62,892 bases of DNA from Mycobacterium sp. NS-7484 (GTDB lineage: Bacteria; Actinomycetota; Actinomycetes; Mycobacteriales; Mycobacteriaceae). Under the pieces are notes generated by a model. It was given only the letters and a program-made list of their open reading frames with translations, did not search any database and was not told the origin of the DNA. The stretch lies in the NCBI RefSeq assembly GCF_001953975.1, contig NZ_MBEJ01000081.1, positions 1-62,892 on the forward strand, given 5' to 3'. Below, one piece after another: positions 25,832 through 37,052 of the stretch. The position numbers and the translations under genes were made by a program. Within the stretch, counting starts at the first letter, position 1; every line of letters starts with the position of its first letter.

Positions 25832-27460
25832 TCAGGCGAGCTCGATGAGGTCGCGATATTCAGTCGACCAGAAGTCCTCGGTACCGTCCGGCAGCAGCAC
25901 GACCCGCTGGGGGTCGAGTGCCTCGGCCGCACCCGGATCGTGGGTCACCAACACCACCGCCCCGTGGTAGCTGCGCAGCGCATCGAGAACCTGCTCGCGG
26001 GAGGCGGGATCGAGGTTGTTGGTCGGCTCGTCCAGCAACAACACATTGGCCGTCGAGGCGACCAGACCGGCCAGTGCCAGGCGCGTCTTCTCACCGCCGG
26101 ACAGGGTGCCCGCAGGCTGCTCCAGCTGAGAGCCGGTGAACATGAACGCACCCAACAGCCCGCGCAGGTCCTGCTCGCCGGTGTCCGGGGCGGCATGGCG
26201 GATGTTCTCCCAGACCGTCGCCTCGTTGTCGAGGGTGTCGTGCTCCTGGGCGAAGTACCCGATCTTGCAGCCGTGCCCAGGCTCGAGCACTCCGGCATCG
26301 GCGGTCTCGGCACCGGCGAGCAGTCGCAGCAAGGTCGTCTTGCCGGCACCGTTGAGACCGAGCACCACCACGCGAGAGCCGCGGTCGATCGCCAGATCGA
26401 CACCGGTGAAGATCTCCAGCGATCCATAGGTCTTGGTGAGGCCCTTGGCCACCAGTGGGGTTTTGCCGCACGGAGCCGGGGTGGGGAACTTGATCCGGGC
26501 CACCTTGTCGGCCACCCGCTCGGCATCGAGCTCGGCGATCATCCGCTCGGCGCGCCGCAACATGTTCTGGGCGGCAACAGCTTTGGTGGCCTTTGCGCCC
26601 ATCTTGGCGGCCTGGGCCCGCAGTGCACCGGCCTTCTTCTCGGCATTGGCACGTTCGCGGCGACGACGCTGCTCATCGGTGGCGCGGGCGTCGAGGTACT
26701 TTTTCCACCCCATGTTGTAGACGTCGGCCTCACCGCGCACCGCGTCGAGGAACCACACCCGGTTGACGACCTCGTCGAGCAGGTCGACGTCGTGGCTGAT
26801 GACGACGAGGCCGCCGGTGTGGTTGTGCAGGAAGTCCCGCAGCCAGCCAATCGAGTCGGCATCGAGGTGGTTGGTGGGCTCGTCGAGGAGCAGCGTGGTG
26901 GCCGATCCAGAACCGGTGTCGCTCGCCGCAAACAAGATGCGGGCCAACTCGACGCGTCGGCGCTGACCGCCCGAGAGAGTGCGCAGCGGCTGGGTCAGCA
27001 CCCGGTCGGGCAGGCCCAGGCTGGCGCAGATCCGGCCGGCCTCGCTCTCGGCGGCGTAACCACCCAGCGCCGAGAACCGCTCCTCGAGCTGACCGTACTT
27101 GCGGACCGCCTTGTCGCGAGCCGCGTCGTCGGCCACCTCGGCCATCAAAACCTGCTGCTTCTCCAGGTCGGCCAGCAGCGTGTCGAGACCGCGCGCGGAG
27201 AGCACCCGGTCGCGGGCCAGCACGTCGAGGTCACCCTCTTTGGGATCCTGTGGCAGATAACCGATCTCGCCGGTCGTGGTGACAGATCCGGCGTAGGGCT
27301 CGCCTTCACCGGCCAGAATTCTCATCGTGGTGGTCTTGCCGGCGCCGTTGCGTCCGACCAGCCCGATCCGGTCACCGGGCTGCACCCGCAGCGCCGAGCC
27401 CTCGAAGGACAGCAGCGTGCGCGCGCCGGCGCGGACCTCCAGGTCCGTTGCGGTAATCAC
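25832..27460 (-). CDS. ABC-F family ATPase (Rv1473-like)
   Basis: 542 aa, GTG start with AGGAGG 8 bases upstream. Two ABC domains in one chain with no membrane segments: Walker A GRNGAGKTT and GLNGAGKTT, signatures LSGGQRRRVEL and LSGGEKTRLAL, joined by a long charged linker rich in Arg/Ala/Lys. ABC-F proteins act on the ribosome, some giving resistance to macrolides or related drugs. It was formerly called a macrolide transporter, but with no transmembrane partner that is unlikely. It starts 12 bases after echA12. Confidence 0.93.
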   Translation of the reverse strand: MITATDLEVRAGARTLLSFEGSALRVQPGDRIGLVGRNGAGKTTTMRILAGEGEPYAGSVTTTGEIGYLPQDPKEGDLDVLARDRVLSARGLDTLLADLEKQQVLMAEVADDAARDKAVRKYGQLEERFSALGGYAAESEAGRICASLGLPDRVLTQPLRTLSGGQRRRVELARILFAASDTGSGSATTLLLDEPTNHLDADSIGWLRDFLHNHTGGLVVISHDVDLLDEVVNRVWFLDAVRGEADVYNMGWKKYLDARATDEQRRRRERANAEKKAGALRAQAAKMGAKATKAVAAQNMLRRAERMIAELDAERVADKVARIKFPTPAPCGKTPLVAKGLTKTYGSLEIFTGVDLAIDRGSRVVVLGLNGAGKTTLLRLLAGAETADAGVLEPGHGCKIGYFAQEHDTLDNEATVWENIRHAAPDTGEQDLRGLLGAFMFTGSQLEQPAGTLSGGEKTRLALAGLVASTANVLLLDEPTNNLDPASREQVLDALRSYHGAVVLVTHDPGAAEALDPQRVVLLPDGTEDFWSTEYRDLIELA

Positions 27461-27472
27461 GCTGCGGTCCTC

Positions 27473-28303
27473 CTATTTCTCGTCGGTAAAGGCCGGGGGA
27501 CGCTTCTCCGCGCGCGCAGCAACCGCTTCCTCGAAGTTTGCGGTGAGCAGGCGCACGAAGAGTTGTCCCAGGCCCTCGGCCTGCATGTGCCCCTCCAGGC
27601 TAGCGGCGTCCAGTCCACTCCAAAGTGTGCGCTTGGTCAACTCGATTCCCGGCCGGGAGAACGCCGCCATCCGCTCGGCCATCGCGTAGCAGGTATCCAG
27701 CAGCACCTCCTCGGCCACGACGTCGGACACCAGGCCAATGCGTGACGCCTCCTGGGCGTCCACGTCGCGGCCGGTCAGCATGATGTCGAACGCCCGCGAG
27801 GAGCCGATGGCCCGCGGCAACAGATAGGACAAGCCCAGCTCACTGGCGGTAAGCCCGTTGTTGATCCCGGCCGCGCGGAAGTAGGCGCCCGTGGCGGCGA
27901 CGCGGATGTCGCAGGCCAGCGCCAAGCACAGGCCGCCCCCGATTGCCGCCCCGTTGACCGCGGCGATCACCGGCTGATGCAACCGGCGTAGGGCGAGAAT
28001 CACATCGTCGAGGATCTCCATTGACCGCAACGCGTACGTCGGCCTCGTCAGCCCGGCCACATGCGGCACCGCCCCGGCCGATTTGTGGTCGGCCCCGGAT
28101 GAGAACCCGCGGCCCGCTCCGGTCAGCACCACCACGCGCACGCTGTTGTCGTAGCGCAGCTCTTCCAGGACACTCTTGAGCGGCACCATGACGTCGAACG
28201 CCATGGAGTTCATCCGCTCGGGACGGTTGAGCGTCACCAGGGCCACGTCCGGTCGTGGCCGGTCAACCAGTATGAACTCGTTTTGCGCAGTCACGCCCAG
28301 CAC
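27473..28303 (-). CDS. echA12: Enoyl-CoA hydratase/isomerase family protein
   Basis: 276 aa. A crotonase-fold protein acting on acyl-CoA. The oxyanion-hole segments are GRGFSSGADHKSAG and AAIGGGLCLALACDIR. The usual catalytic Glu pair is not clear, so hydratase activity cannot be assumed from the sequence. It matches EchA12 of M. tuberculosis closely along its length and sits between thioredoxin and the ABC-F gene as there. Confidence 0.9.
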   Translation of the reverse strand: MLGVTAQNEFILVDRPRPDVALVTLNRPERMNSMAFDVMVPLKSVLEELRYDNSVRVVVLTGAGRGFSSGADHKSAGAVPHVAGLTRPTYALRSMEILDDVILALRRLHQPVIAAVNGAAIGGGLCLALACDIRVAATGAYFRAAGINNGLTASELGLSYLLPRAIGSSRAFDIMLTGRDVDAQEASRIGLVSDVVAEEVLLDTCYAMAERMAAFSRPGIELTKRTLWSGLDAASLEGHMQAEGLGQLFVRLLTANFEEAVAARAEKRPPAFTDEK

Positions 28304-28321
28304 GCTATCGCGTGCCGGTCA

Positions 28322-28696
28322 TCAGACCTGTTCAGCGTCGCCCTGAGCCGCCTGTTCCTTTAACGCCGCCTCGACGTCGAACTTCTTGAGCTGTTGAATC
28401 ACGTCCTCCAACGCTGCCGGCGGCAGCGCCCCGGCCTGGTTGAAGACCAGGACACCCTTCTTGAACGCCATCAAGGTGGGAATCGACCGGATATCGGCCG
28501 CGGCGGCCAACCCCTGCTCGGCCTCGGTGTCAACCTTGGCGAAGACGACGTCGGGGTGCTTTTCCGAGGCCGCCTTGAACGTCGGCGCAAACGCCCGGCA
28601 CGGTCCGCACCACGACGCCCAGAAATCGACCAGCACGATCTCGTTGTCCTTGACGATGCTGTCGAACTGTTCTGTGGTGATGTCCTGCGTAGTCAC
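28322..28696 (-). CDS. trxB1: Thioredoxin
   Basis: 124 aa. A single thioredoxin domain with the active site WCGPC (Cys30, Cys33) and the cis-Pro in SIPTLMAF. An Ala/Gln-rich tail of about 15 residues extends past the usual end. A cytosolic disulfide reductant. It corresponds to Rv1471. The neighbouring trxA and ctpD genes of M. tuberculosis are not here. Confidence 0.93.
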   Translation of the reverse strand: MTTQDITTEQFDSIVKDNEIVLVDFWASWCGPCRAFAPTFKAASEKHPDVVFAKVDTEAEQGLAAAADIRSIPTLMAFKKGVLVFNQAGALPPAALEDVIQQLKKFDVEAALKEQAAQGDAEQV

Positions 28697-28757
28697 GATT
28701 GTCCTAACGTCGGGGCGTAACGGCCTGTTCCCACCATATGGCCAACATGAGCGGGCA

Positions 28758-28796
28758 GCAGGCTTTCGACGGGCGGGATACCCGCCGAAAGCCTGC
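28758..28796 (-). terminator. Hairpin after the 28814-29506 gene
   Basis: A 10-bp outer stem (GCAGGCTTTC/GAAAGCCTGC) and a 6-bp inner stem (GGCGGG/CCCGCC) around a 3-base loop, with a 3-base bulge on one side. It starts 18 bases beyond the stop of the upstream gene and precedes trxB1. No T run follows, so it is a mycobacterial-type terminator candidate. Confidence 0.65.
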
Positions 28797-28813
28797 GCTA
28801 TCCGCCCCGATCG

Positions 28814-29506
28814 TCAGGCCGGCACGTCGCGCTGGTAGGGACGTTTCGACTCGAACCGCCAGATCGCATGGTCGAGATCGATCACGTTCCAGCCACGCGC
28901 CTCGGCCACTGCGCGGAGGAGTTCTGCGGCCCGGCCCGCATCGATTGCACCGACTTCCCGGCAGACGTAGCCGAGCACGATCCGGTCGGCCTTCACGCCA
29001 GGTACCCGCGCCAGCATCCGGGCGTAGTCCCAGGTGATGCCCGACCGTTGCCCCGGTACGGCACACCAGGCCGCCTTGACCTCGCCGCTGCGGCCCTCGT
29101 CGGAAGTGACCGCCCGCAGCTCCTCGGTACTCCGGACATCCAGGGACACAAGGATTTCCGCGACCTTCGCCAGGGCCACAGCCTTCAGTGGGGCACCGGC
29201 AGCGGTGGACGTCGGCCTGCGGTTTCCGATCTGGGAAGCCCACTGCTCCGGCCCACCCACCTCGGCGATGTTGTGCAGGAGCTCCTCGGCACCGTCGGTC
29301 TCCGGATCGGCGCCTTGGGCACCGCGATAACCGCGGTAGCGCGCGATGATCTTCTCGACCGTGACATACCGCGCCCCGGGCGAATAGATCGCGTCGATCA
29401 CGCACAGCGCCAGCGAGTCGGGGTAGCCCCGCGGGGCGAACCAGCGCTGCGGGTCACCCAGATCGCGATCGCAGGCTGCAAGCAATTTCTCCACATCCGA
29501 CGGCAT
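28814..29506 (-). CDS. Uncharacterised protein with a helix-hairpin-helix-like C-terminal half
   Basis: 230 aa. I do not recognise a characterised family. The segment DYARMLARVPGVKADRIVLGYV (about residues 163-184) resembles the helix-hairpin-helix of endonuclease III-type DNA glycosylases (LPGVG pattern). The opening WFAPRGYPDSLALCVIDAIYS could form the matching helical domain. The catalytic Lys/Asp and iron-sulfur Cys of true glycosylases are not evident. ATG 29506 has AGGAA 7 bases upstream. It is absent from the M. tuberculosis layout. Confidence 0.7.
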   Translation of the reverse strand: MPSDVEKLLAACDRDLGDPQRWFAPRGYPDSLALCVIDAIYSPGARYVTVEKIIARYRGYRGAQGADPETDGAEELLHNIAEVGGPEQWASQIGNRRPTSTAAGAPLKAVALAKVAEILVSLDVRSTEELRAVTSDEGRSGEVKAAWCAVPGQRSGITWDYARMLARVPGVKADRIVLGYVCREVGAIDAGRAAELLRAVAEARGWNVIDLDHAIWRFESKRPYQRDVPA

Positions 29507-29612
29507 CTCAATTTCCTTCCGGCTGGGGAACGTCGACCGTTCCCGGTTGAGTCGGAAGCTAACGCTGGGAGCCGACAAATTTCGGTGTCGAGCCGCAGTT
29601 ATCCACAGGCTG

Positions 29613-30593
29613 CTACCACTGCCCGTCGGTGACGGTGTCCCCGGGCGCACCGTTGAGCGTGACGACGCTGGCGGAATCGACTGGTACGAACGACTTTTCG
29701 TCGTGTCCGAAGCACTCCCCCACACTCTTGACGTTCGCCAGCGGGTCCGGGGCCGGCAAGTCGTCGGCATCGGCGTCGTAGTAGTCGAACCACGGCAGCC
29801 CGGCAGCGACATACGCGTCGCGGTCCACCGGAGTCGACGGTGGCACCTCGCCGGTGATGGCAGTCCACTGCACCGCACTGCACAGATGCACGAACACCCG
29901 CCACGAGCGGTCCTCGTCGTAATCCGACAGCGGACGGTCGTCGGCGTACACCTCCTGGCGCATCCGACCACCGGCACCCAAGCCCATGTCCGGTGCCCCA
30001 CATGGCACCGGAAGAATGTCGCACAGGCTGTCCTCCAGGATCAGGTCGTCGAACCGCGGCCGGGCCTGCCAGGCCCGCAGCGCCTGGGCGGTGAGCCCGA
30101 CGGCGCGCAGCTGCACCCCGCCGTGGATTTCCTGACCGGTCAGCTGACCTTCGACGGTGGCCCCGGCCCCGAGCGGCACCGCCACGAACTGGCGGATGAA
30201 TCCCTCACCGGCATTGATGCCGTCGAGCCACGGTTGCTCCGGCAGCGCGACGTAGTTCTGGGAATCCTGGACCAGCCGGTCCTGCCAACCGCCGCCACTG
30301 ATCGCACACACCTTGCCGATGCCGACCTGCAGCGCAGCGGGCTCGGCAGAGTGGAACGACAGCCACATCGCCTCGCGTTGGTAGATCGGCAGCATCACGC
30401 CGCCGTGCGCCAACCACTCGGGCGGTACCCGATCGGGATAGTCCTGCACCCGGCGCAGCGGGAACGAGCCCACACTCGGCGGCAACGGGTGCAATCCGAC
30501 CTCGGGGATACGAAGGGTCCGCTCGAAACCGACCGAAACCGGCCCCAACACCAACTGGTCGTCGATGACCTTGACCTCAGTACTGTCCGCCAT
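29613..30593 (-). CDS. Uncharacterised actinobacterial protein
   Basis: 326 aa. Soluble, acidic, no signal peptide or membrane segment, rich in Trp, Pro and Gly. Notable stretches are PIYQREAMWLSFHS, GVQLRAVGLTAQALRAWQARPRFDDL and GLGAGGRMRQEVYAD. I cannot assign a fold or function. ATG 30593 is well supported by GGAGG 5 bases upstream; the frame is open to 30791 without such support. It is on the strand of the suf operon, 82 bases after sufT, and could be read from it. Confidence 0.72.
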   Translation of the reverse strand: MADSTEVKVIDDQLVLGPVSVGFERTLRIPEVGLHPLPPSVGSFPLRRVQDYPDRVPPEWLAHGGVMLPIYQREAMWLSFHSAEPAALQVGIGKVCAISGGGWQDRLVQDSQNYVALPEQPWLDGINAGEGFIRQFVAVPLGAGATVEGQLTGQEIHGGVQLRAVGLTAQALRAWQARPRFDDLILEDSLCDILPVPCGAPDMGLGAGGRMRQEVYADDRPLSDYDEDRSWRVFVHLCSAVQWTAITGEVPPSTPVDRDAYVAAGLPWFDYYDADADDLPAPDPLANVKSVGECFGHDEKSFVPVDSASVVTLNGAPGDTVTDGQW

Positions 30594-30675
30594 GTGCACC
30601 TCCGTTGTCGCTTGCTGGCGACATTGGTAGCACCGGACACCGACAGTCCGTCGGTCGATCGAGAGCCGTTCGCGA

Positions 30676-31013
30676 CTAGACGGTGAATCCCAGCGCGCGC
30701 AGCTGCTCGCGACCGTCGTCGGTGATCTTGTCTGGGCCCCACGGCGGATTCCAGACCCAGTTGATCTTGATCTCGTCGACCAGACCGGCACCCACCAACG
30801 CCGTGCGTGACTGATCTTCGATGACGTCGGTCAACGGGCACGCCGCGGAAGTGAGTGTCATGTCGATCAGGGCGACCGACCCCTCCTCGCCTTGCTCGAC
30901 GTTGAGGCCGTAGACCAGCCCGAGGTCGACGACGTTGATGCCCAATTCCGGGTCCACCACGTCGCGCATGGCCTCCTCGACGTCGGCGAGAAATTCTTCG
31001 GAAGTAGCCTCGC

Positions 31014-31017
<4 letters not shown>
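30676..31017 (-). CDS. sufT: SufT-like DUF59/MIP18 protein
   Basis: 113 aa. A single DUF59 domain: EEAMRDVVDPELGINVVDLGLVY, then the conserved Cys in TSAACPLT and the tail WNPPWGPDKIT. Proteins of this type help mature or deliver iron-sulfur clusters. It overlaps the sufU stop by 4 bases and is the last suf gene. Corresponds to Rv1466. Confidence 0.93.
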
Positions 31018-33511
<2,494 letters not shown>

Positions 33512-33512
<1 letters not shown>

Positions 33513-34696
33513 TACGCAGTTCTCGATTCGGTGATAGCTAGTTCTCGTTCGATGGCTTCGGTAAGGCGCTCACGCACCTCGGGCACGGCGATCTTGGCGA
33601 TGATCTCGTTGAAGAATCCACGCACGACCAGTCGCCGGGCCTGATCCTCGGGGATGCCGCGGGCGCGCAGGTAGAACAACTGCTCGTCGTCGAAACGTCC
33701 GGTGGCACTGGCATGCCCGGCGCCGGCGATCTCGCCGGTCTCGATCTCCAGGTTGGGCACCGAATCCGCGCGGGCGCCGTCGGTCAACACCAAGTTGCGG
33801 TTCACCTCGAAGGTGTCGGTTCCGGTGGCCTCGGCCCGGATCAACACATCGCCGATCCACACCGTGTGCGCATCGGGCTTGTTCGACTCCGGATCCCCTT
33901 GCAGCGCACCCTTGTAGAGCACATCCGACTTACAGTGCGGGACAGCGTGATCGACCAGCAATCGGGACTCGAAGAACTGGCCGTCGTCGGCGAAATAGGT
34001 GCCGAGCATCTTGGCGTCGCCACCGGGGCCGGTGAACCGCACGGTGGCCGAGGTGCGCACCACGTCGCCACCGAGGGTGACGTTGACGTGGCCAAGCACC
34101 GCGTCCTTGCCGAGCTTGGCATGGTGAGCGCTGACGTGGACCATGTCGTCGGCCCAGTCGGCGATCCAGATCAACCCGAGGCCGGCCGAATCGCCGACGA
34201 TGATCTCGACGTTGTCGGCGTAGGTGCCGCTGCCGCGCAGGTCGACCACGACGATGGCCCGGGAGAGTTCCTCGACCCGGATCTGCAGGTGGCCGTAGCC
34301 GACGTTCCCGGCTCCGGGTCCGTCGATGACGATCTCGATCGGTTGGGCCACCTCGGTGTCACGCTTGACGGTCACCACCGTGGCCGTCTCGAACGACGAA
34401 TACGCCTGCGCCGCAACGCGGTCGGCCGGTACCCCGGCCTCCCCGAGTCGCTTGTCGTCCCGGCCGACCGTCTCGATGGTGACACCCGGTCGCTCGGTCA
34501 CGGTGATACCCGCGTTGCCGTTGGCGACCGCCGACCCGTCGTGCAGGCCGCGCAGCCGCTTCAGCGGGGTGAACCGCCACAGCTCATCGCGTCCGCCGGG
34601 CACCTCGAAGGCATTGACGTCGAAGGAGGCGAACAGCTCGCCCTTATTGACGGCCACCCCTTCTTTAACCGCCTCTGCCACGTTGTTCTGTGTCAC
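33512..34696 (-). CDS. sufD: SufD, scaffold subunit
   Basis: 394 aa, GTG start directly abutting the sufB stop. Beta-helix core protein that dimerises with SufB and helps iron entry. The C-terminal signature is LFYLRARGIPEDQARRLVVRGFFNEI, and a conserved core His lies in VDHAVPHCKSD. Corresponds to Rv1462. Confidence 0.96.
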
Positions 34697-36127
34697 TTAA
34701 CCGACCGCGCCTTCCATCTGCAGCTCGATGAGCCGGTTGAGCTCGAGCGCGTATTCCATTGGCAGTTCCTTGGCGATGGGCTCGACGAACCCGCGCACCA
34801 CCATCGCCATCGCCTCGTCCTCGGTCAGGCCACGGCTCATCAGGTAGAAGAGCTGATCCTCGCTGACCTTGGACACCGTGGCCTCGTGCCCCATCGTCAC
34901 GTCGTCCTCACGGATGTCGACGTAGGGGTAGGTGTCGGAGCGGCTGATCGTATCGACCAGCAGCGCATCGCATTTCACGCTGGACTTGGAGCCATGAGCA
35001 CCCTTGTTGACCTGAACCAGGCCGCGGTAGGACGCCCGGCCACCGCCGCGGGCCACCGACTTGGACACGATGTTGCTCGACGTGTGCGGGGCCAGGTGCA
35101 GCATCTTGGCGCCGGTGTCCTGATGCTGGCCCTCACCGGCGAACGCCACCGAGAGCACCTCGCCCTTGGCGTGCTCGCCGGTCATCCAGACCGCCGGGTA
35201 CTTCATGGTGACCTTCGACCCGATGTTGCCGTCGATCCACTCCATCGTCGCGCCGGCTTCGGCCCGGGCCCGCTTGGTCACCAGGTTGTAGACGTTGTTC
35301 GACCAGTTCTGGATGGTCGTGTACCGAACGCGCGCACCGGGTTTCACCACGATCTCCACGACGGCCGAGTGCAGCGAGTCCGACTTGTAGATCGGCGCGG
35401 TACAACCCTCGACGTAGTGCACGTAGGAGCCTTCGTCGGCGATGATCAGCGTCCGCTCGAACTGGCCCATGTTCTCGGTGTTGATCCGGAAGTAGGCCTG
35501 CAGCGGGATGTCGACGTGCACGCCCGGCGGCACGTAGATGAACGAACCGCCCGACCACACCGCGGTGTTCAGCGCCGAGAACTTGTTGTCGCCGGCGGGG
35601 ATCACGGTGCCGAAGTACTGCTTGAAGATCTCCGGATGCTCGCGCAGGCCTGAATCGGTGTCCAGGAAGATGACGCCTTGGGCCTCAAGGTCCTCGCGGA
35701 TCTGGTGGTACACCACCTCCGACTCGTACTGGGCGGCGACACCGGCGACGAGCCGCTGCTTCTCGGCCTCCGGGATACCCAGCCGGTCGTAGGTGTTGCG
35801 GATGTCCTCGGGCAGATCCTCCCAGGACGCCGCCTGCTTCTCGGTGGAGCGCACGAAGTACTTGATGTTGTCGAAGTCGATGCCTTCGAGGTTGGAACCC
35901 CAGTTCGGCATGGGCTTCTTGTCGAAGGTGCGCAGCGCCCGCAGCCGGGACTCCAGCATCCACTCCGGCTCGTTCTTCTTCGCCGAGATGTCACGCACCA
36001 CGGCTTCGGACAGCCCGCGCTGTGCGCTGGCGCCGGCCACGTCGGAGTCCGACCAGCCGTAGCCGTACTTGCCCAGCGACGCGATGGTCTCTTCCTGCGT
36101 GAGTGCCGTTTCGGGCGTGGTGGTCAT
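34697..36127 (-). CDS. sufB: SufB, scaffold subunit, without intein
   Basis: 476 aa. The central subunit on which the [Fe-S] cluster forms. The catalytic Cys242 lies in VEGCTAPIY, and the C-terminal motif is [22 protein letters not shown]. The chain is colinear with intein-free SufB; the M. tuberculosis protein is interrupted by a self-splicing intein and is far longer. ATG 36127 overlaps the sufR stop by 4 bases. The frame is open further upstream, but that part is sufR in another frame. Corresponds to Rv1461. Confidence 0.96.
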   Translation of the reverse strand: MTTTPETALTQEETIASLGKYGYGWSDSDVAGASAQRGLSEAVVRDISAKKNEPEWMLESRLRALRTFDKKPMPNWGSNLEGIDFDNIKYFVRSTEKQAASWEDLPEDIRNTYDRLGIPEAEKQRLVAGVAAQYESEVVYHQIREDLEAQGVIFLDTDSGLREHPEIFKQYFGTVIPAGDNKFSALNTAVWSGGSFIYVPPGVHVDIPLQAYFRINTENMGQFERTLIIADEGSYVHYVEGCTAPIYKSDSLHSAVVEIVVKPGARVRYTTIQNWSNNVYNLVTKRARAEAGATMEWIDGNIGSKVTMKYPAVWMTGEHAKGEVLSVAFAGEGQHQDTGAKMLHLAPHTSSNIVSKSVARGGGRASYRGLVQVNKGAHGSKSSVKCDALLVDTISRSDTYPYVDIREDDVTMGHEATVSKVSEDQLFYLMSRGLTEDEAMAMVVRGFVEPIAKELPMEYALELNRLIELQMEGAVG

Positions 36128-36942
36128 GTCGCCGCTCCTTGGTTGATTGTGGCGGTCGTCCGAGTGCGGGCTGTGCCCCGAACTTTGGTTGTGGTGCCGG
36201 CGTTTTCGGTGCCTTCGGCATCGAGGGGAACGTGCGTGGTACACGCGCAGTCGCCGTTGACGATGGTGGCCAGGCGTTGTACGTGGGTACCCAGGATCTC
36301 GGCGAACGCCTCGCTCTCGGTCTCGCACAACTCCGGGAATTCCTCGGCCACATGCGATACCGGACAGTGATGCTGACAGATCTGCACACCGTGGATGGGC
36401 CCGGCCACCGGCGCCGTGGTGGTGGCATATCCGGCCCTGGTCAGGGCATCGGCAACGCGATCGGCGGTTTCGGCCACCCCGCCGGACCCTTCGGTGACGC
36501 CGGCCAGGATGGTGTCCATCCGCCGTCGTGCAAAGGTCCGAACGGCATCCTCGCCACCGATCTCACGAAGTTGCCGGATCGCGGCGACGGCCAGGTCGTC
36601 GTAGGTGTGGCCGAGTTTGGCCCGCCCGGCTGCCGTCAGCCGATAACGCTTGGCCGGCCGGCCCCGACCGCTGTGCTGCCACGCAGCGGCCGCGCTGGCC
36701 TGCGCGTCACCGGCTTCGATCAGGGCATCGAGGTGGCGACGCACACCTGCCGCCGAAATACCCAGCCGCTCACCGATCTGGCCGGCCGTGATGGGACCCT
36801 CGAGCAGCAAGTGAATGATCGCGCGGCGGGTATGCCCGTCAGACGCCGGGACCACGTCATTGACCGGTGTCGGCACACCGGTCGAAACGGAGCTCGGCAC
36901 CGGGCTCAACACTGGGCCCGTCGTCTCGCGACGCATTTTCAC
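36124..36942 (-). CDS. sufR: SufR, iron-sulfur repressor of the suf operon
   Basis: 272 aa if GTG 36942 is used; ATG 36936 would give 270. A winged-helix DNA-binding domain (about residues 35-95, ending [20 protein letters not shown]) is followed by a cluster-binding region. Conserved Cys are in [18 protein letters not shown] and GDCACTTHV. The protein senses its own [4Fe-4S] cluster and represses the operon when cluster supply is enough. It is the first suf gene. No ribosome-binding site is seen; a CACAAT hexamer 6 bases before the GTG suggests a leaderless start. Corresponds to Rv1460. Confidence 0.92.
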   Translation of the reverse strand: MKMRRETTGPVLSPVPSSVSTGVPTPVNDVVPASDGHTRRAIIHLLLEGPITAGQIGERLGISAAGVRRHLDALIEAGDAQASAAAAWQHSGRGRPAKRYRLTAAGRAKLGHTYDDLAVAAIRQLREIGGEDAVRTFARRRMDTILAGVTEGSGGVAETADRVADALTRAGYATTTAPVAGPIHGVQICQHHCPVSHVAEEFPELCETESEAFAEILGTHVQRLATIVNGDCACTTHVPLDAEGTENAGTTTKVRGTARTRTTATINQGAAT

Positions 36943-36955
36943 AACACCATTGTGA
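36939..36955 (-). promoter_or_regulatory. Palindrome TCACAA-N5-TTGTGA over the sufR start (SufR operator)
   Basis: Perfect 6-base arms with a 5-base spacer. It covers both the putative -10 (36949-36954 on the reverse strand) and the GTG at 36942. Its spacing and TGTGA half-site resemble the inverted repeat described as the SufR site upstream of the M. tuberculosis suf operon. Binding here would block both initiation and the leaderless start. Confidence 0.7.
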
Positions 36956-37040
36956 CGGAATTCGTCCGTCGGTTCTAGCAAGGGCACCCTTACGTGACCG
37001 GGGCCACCCTTGCCCGACGGAAAGCCCCTCGGTCGGCAGT

Positions 37041-37046
37041 TAGGCT
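37041..37046 (+). promoter_or_regulatory. -10 hexamer TAGGCT of mptB
   Basis: TANNNT hexamer exactly 6 bases before the ATG at 37053, with no ribosome-binding site between them. It predicts a leaderless mRNA, in a 110-base divergent gap shared with sufR. Confidence 0.5.
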
Positions 37047-37052
37047 GCCCTG

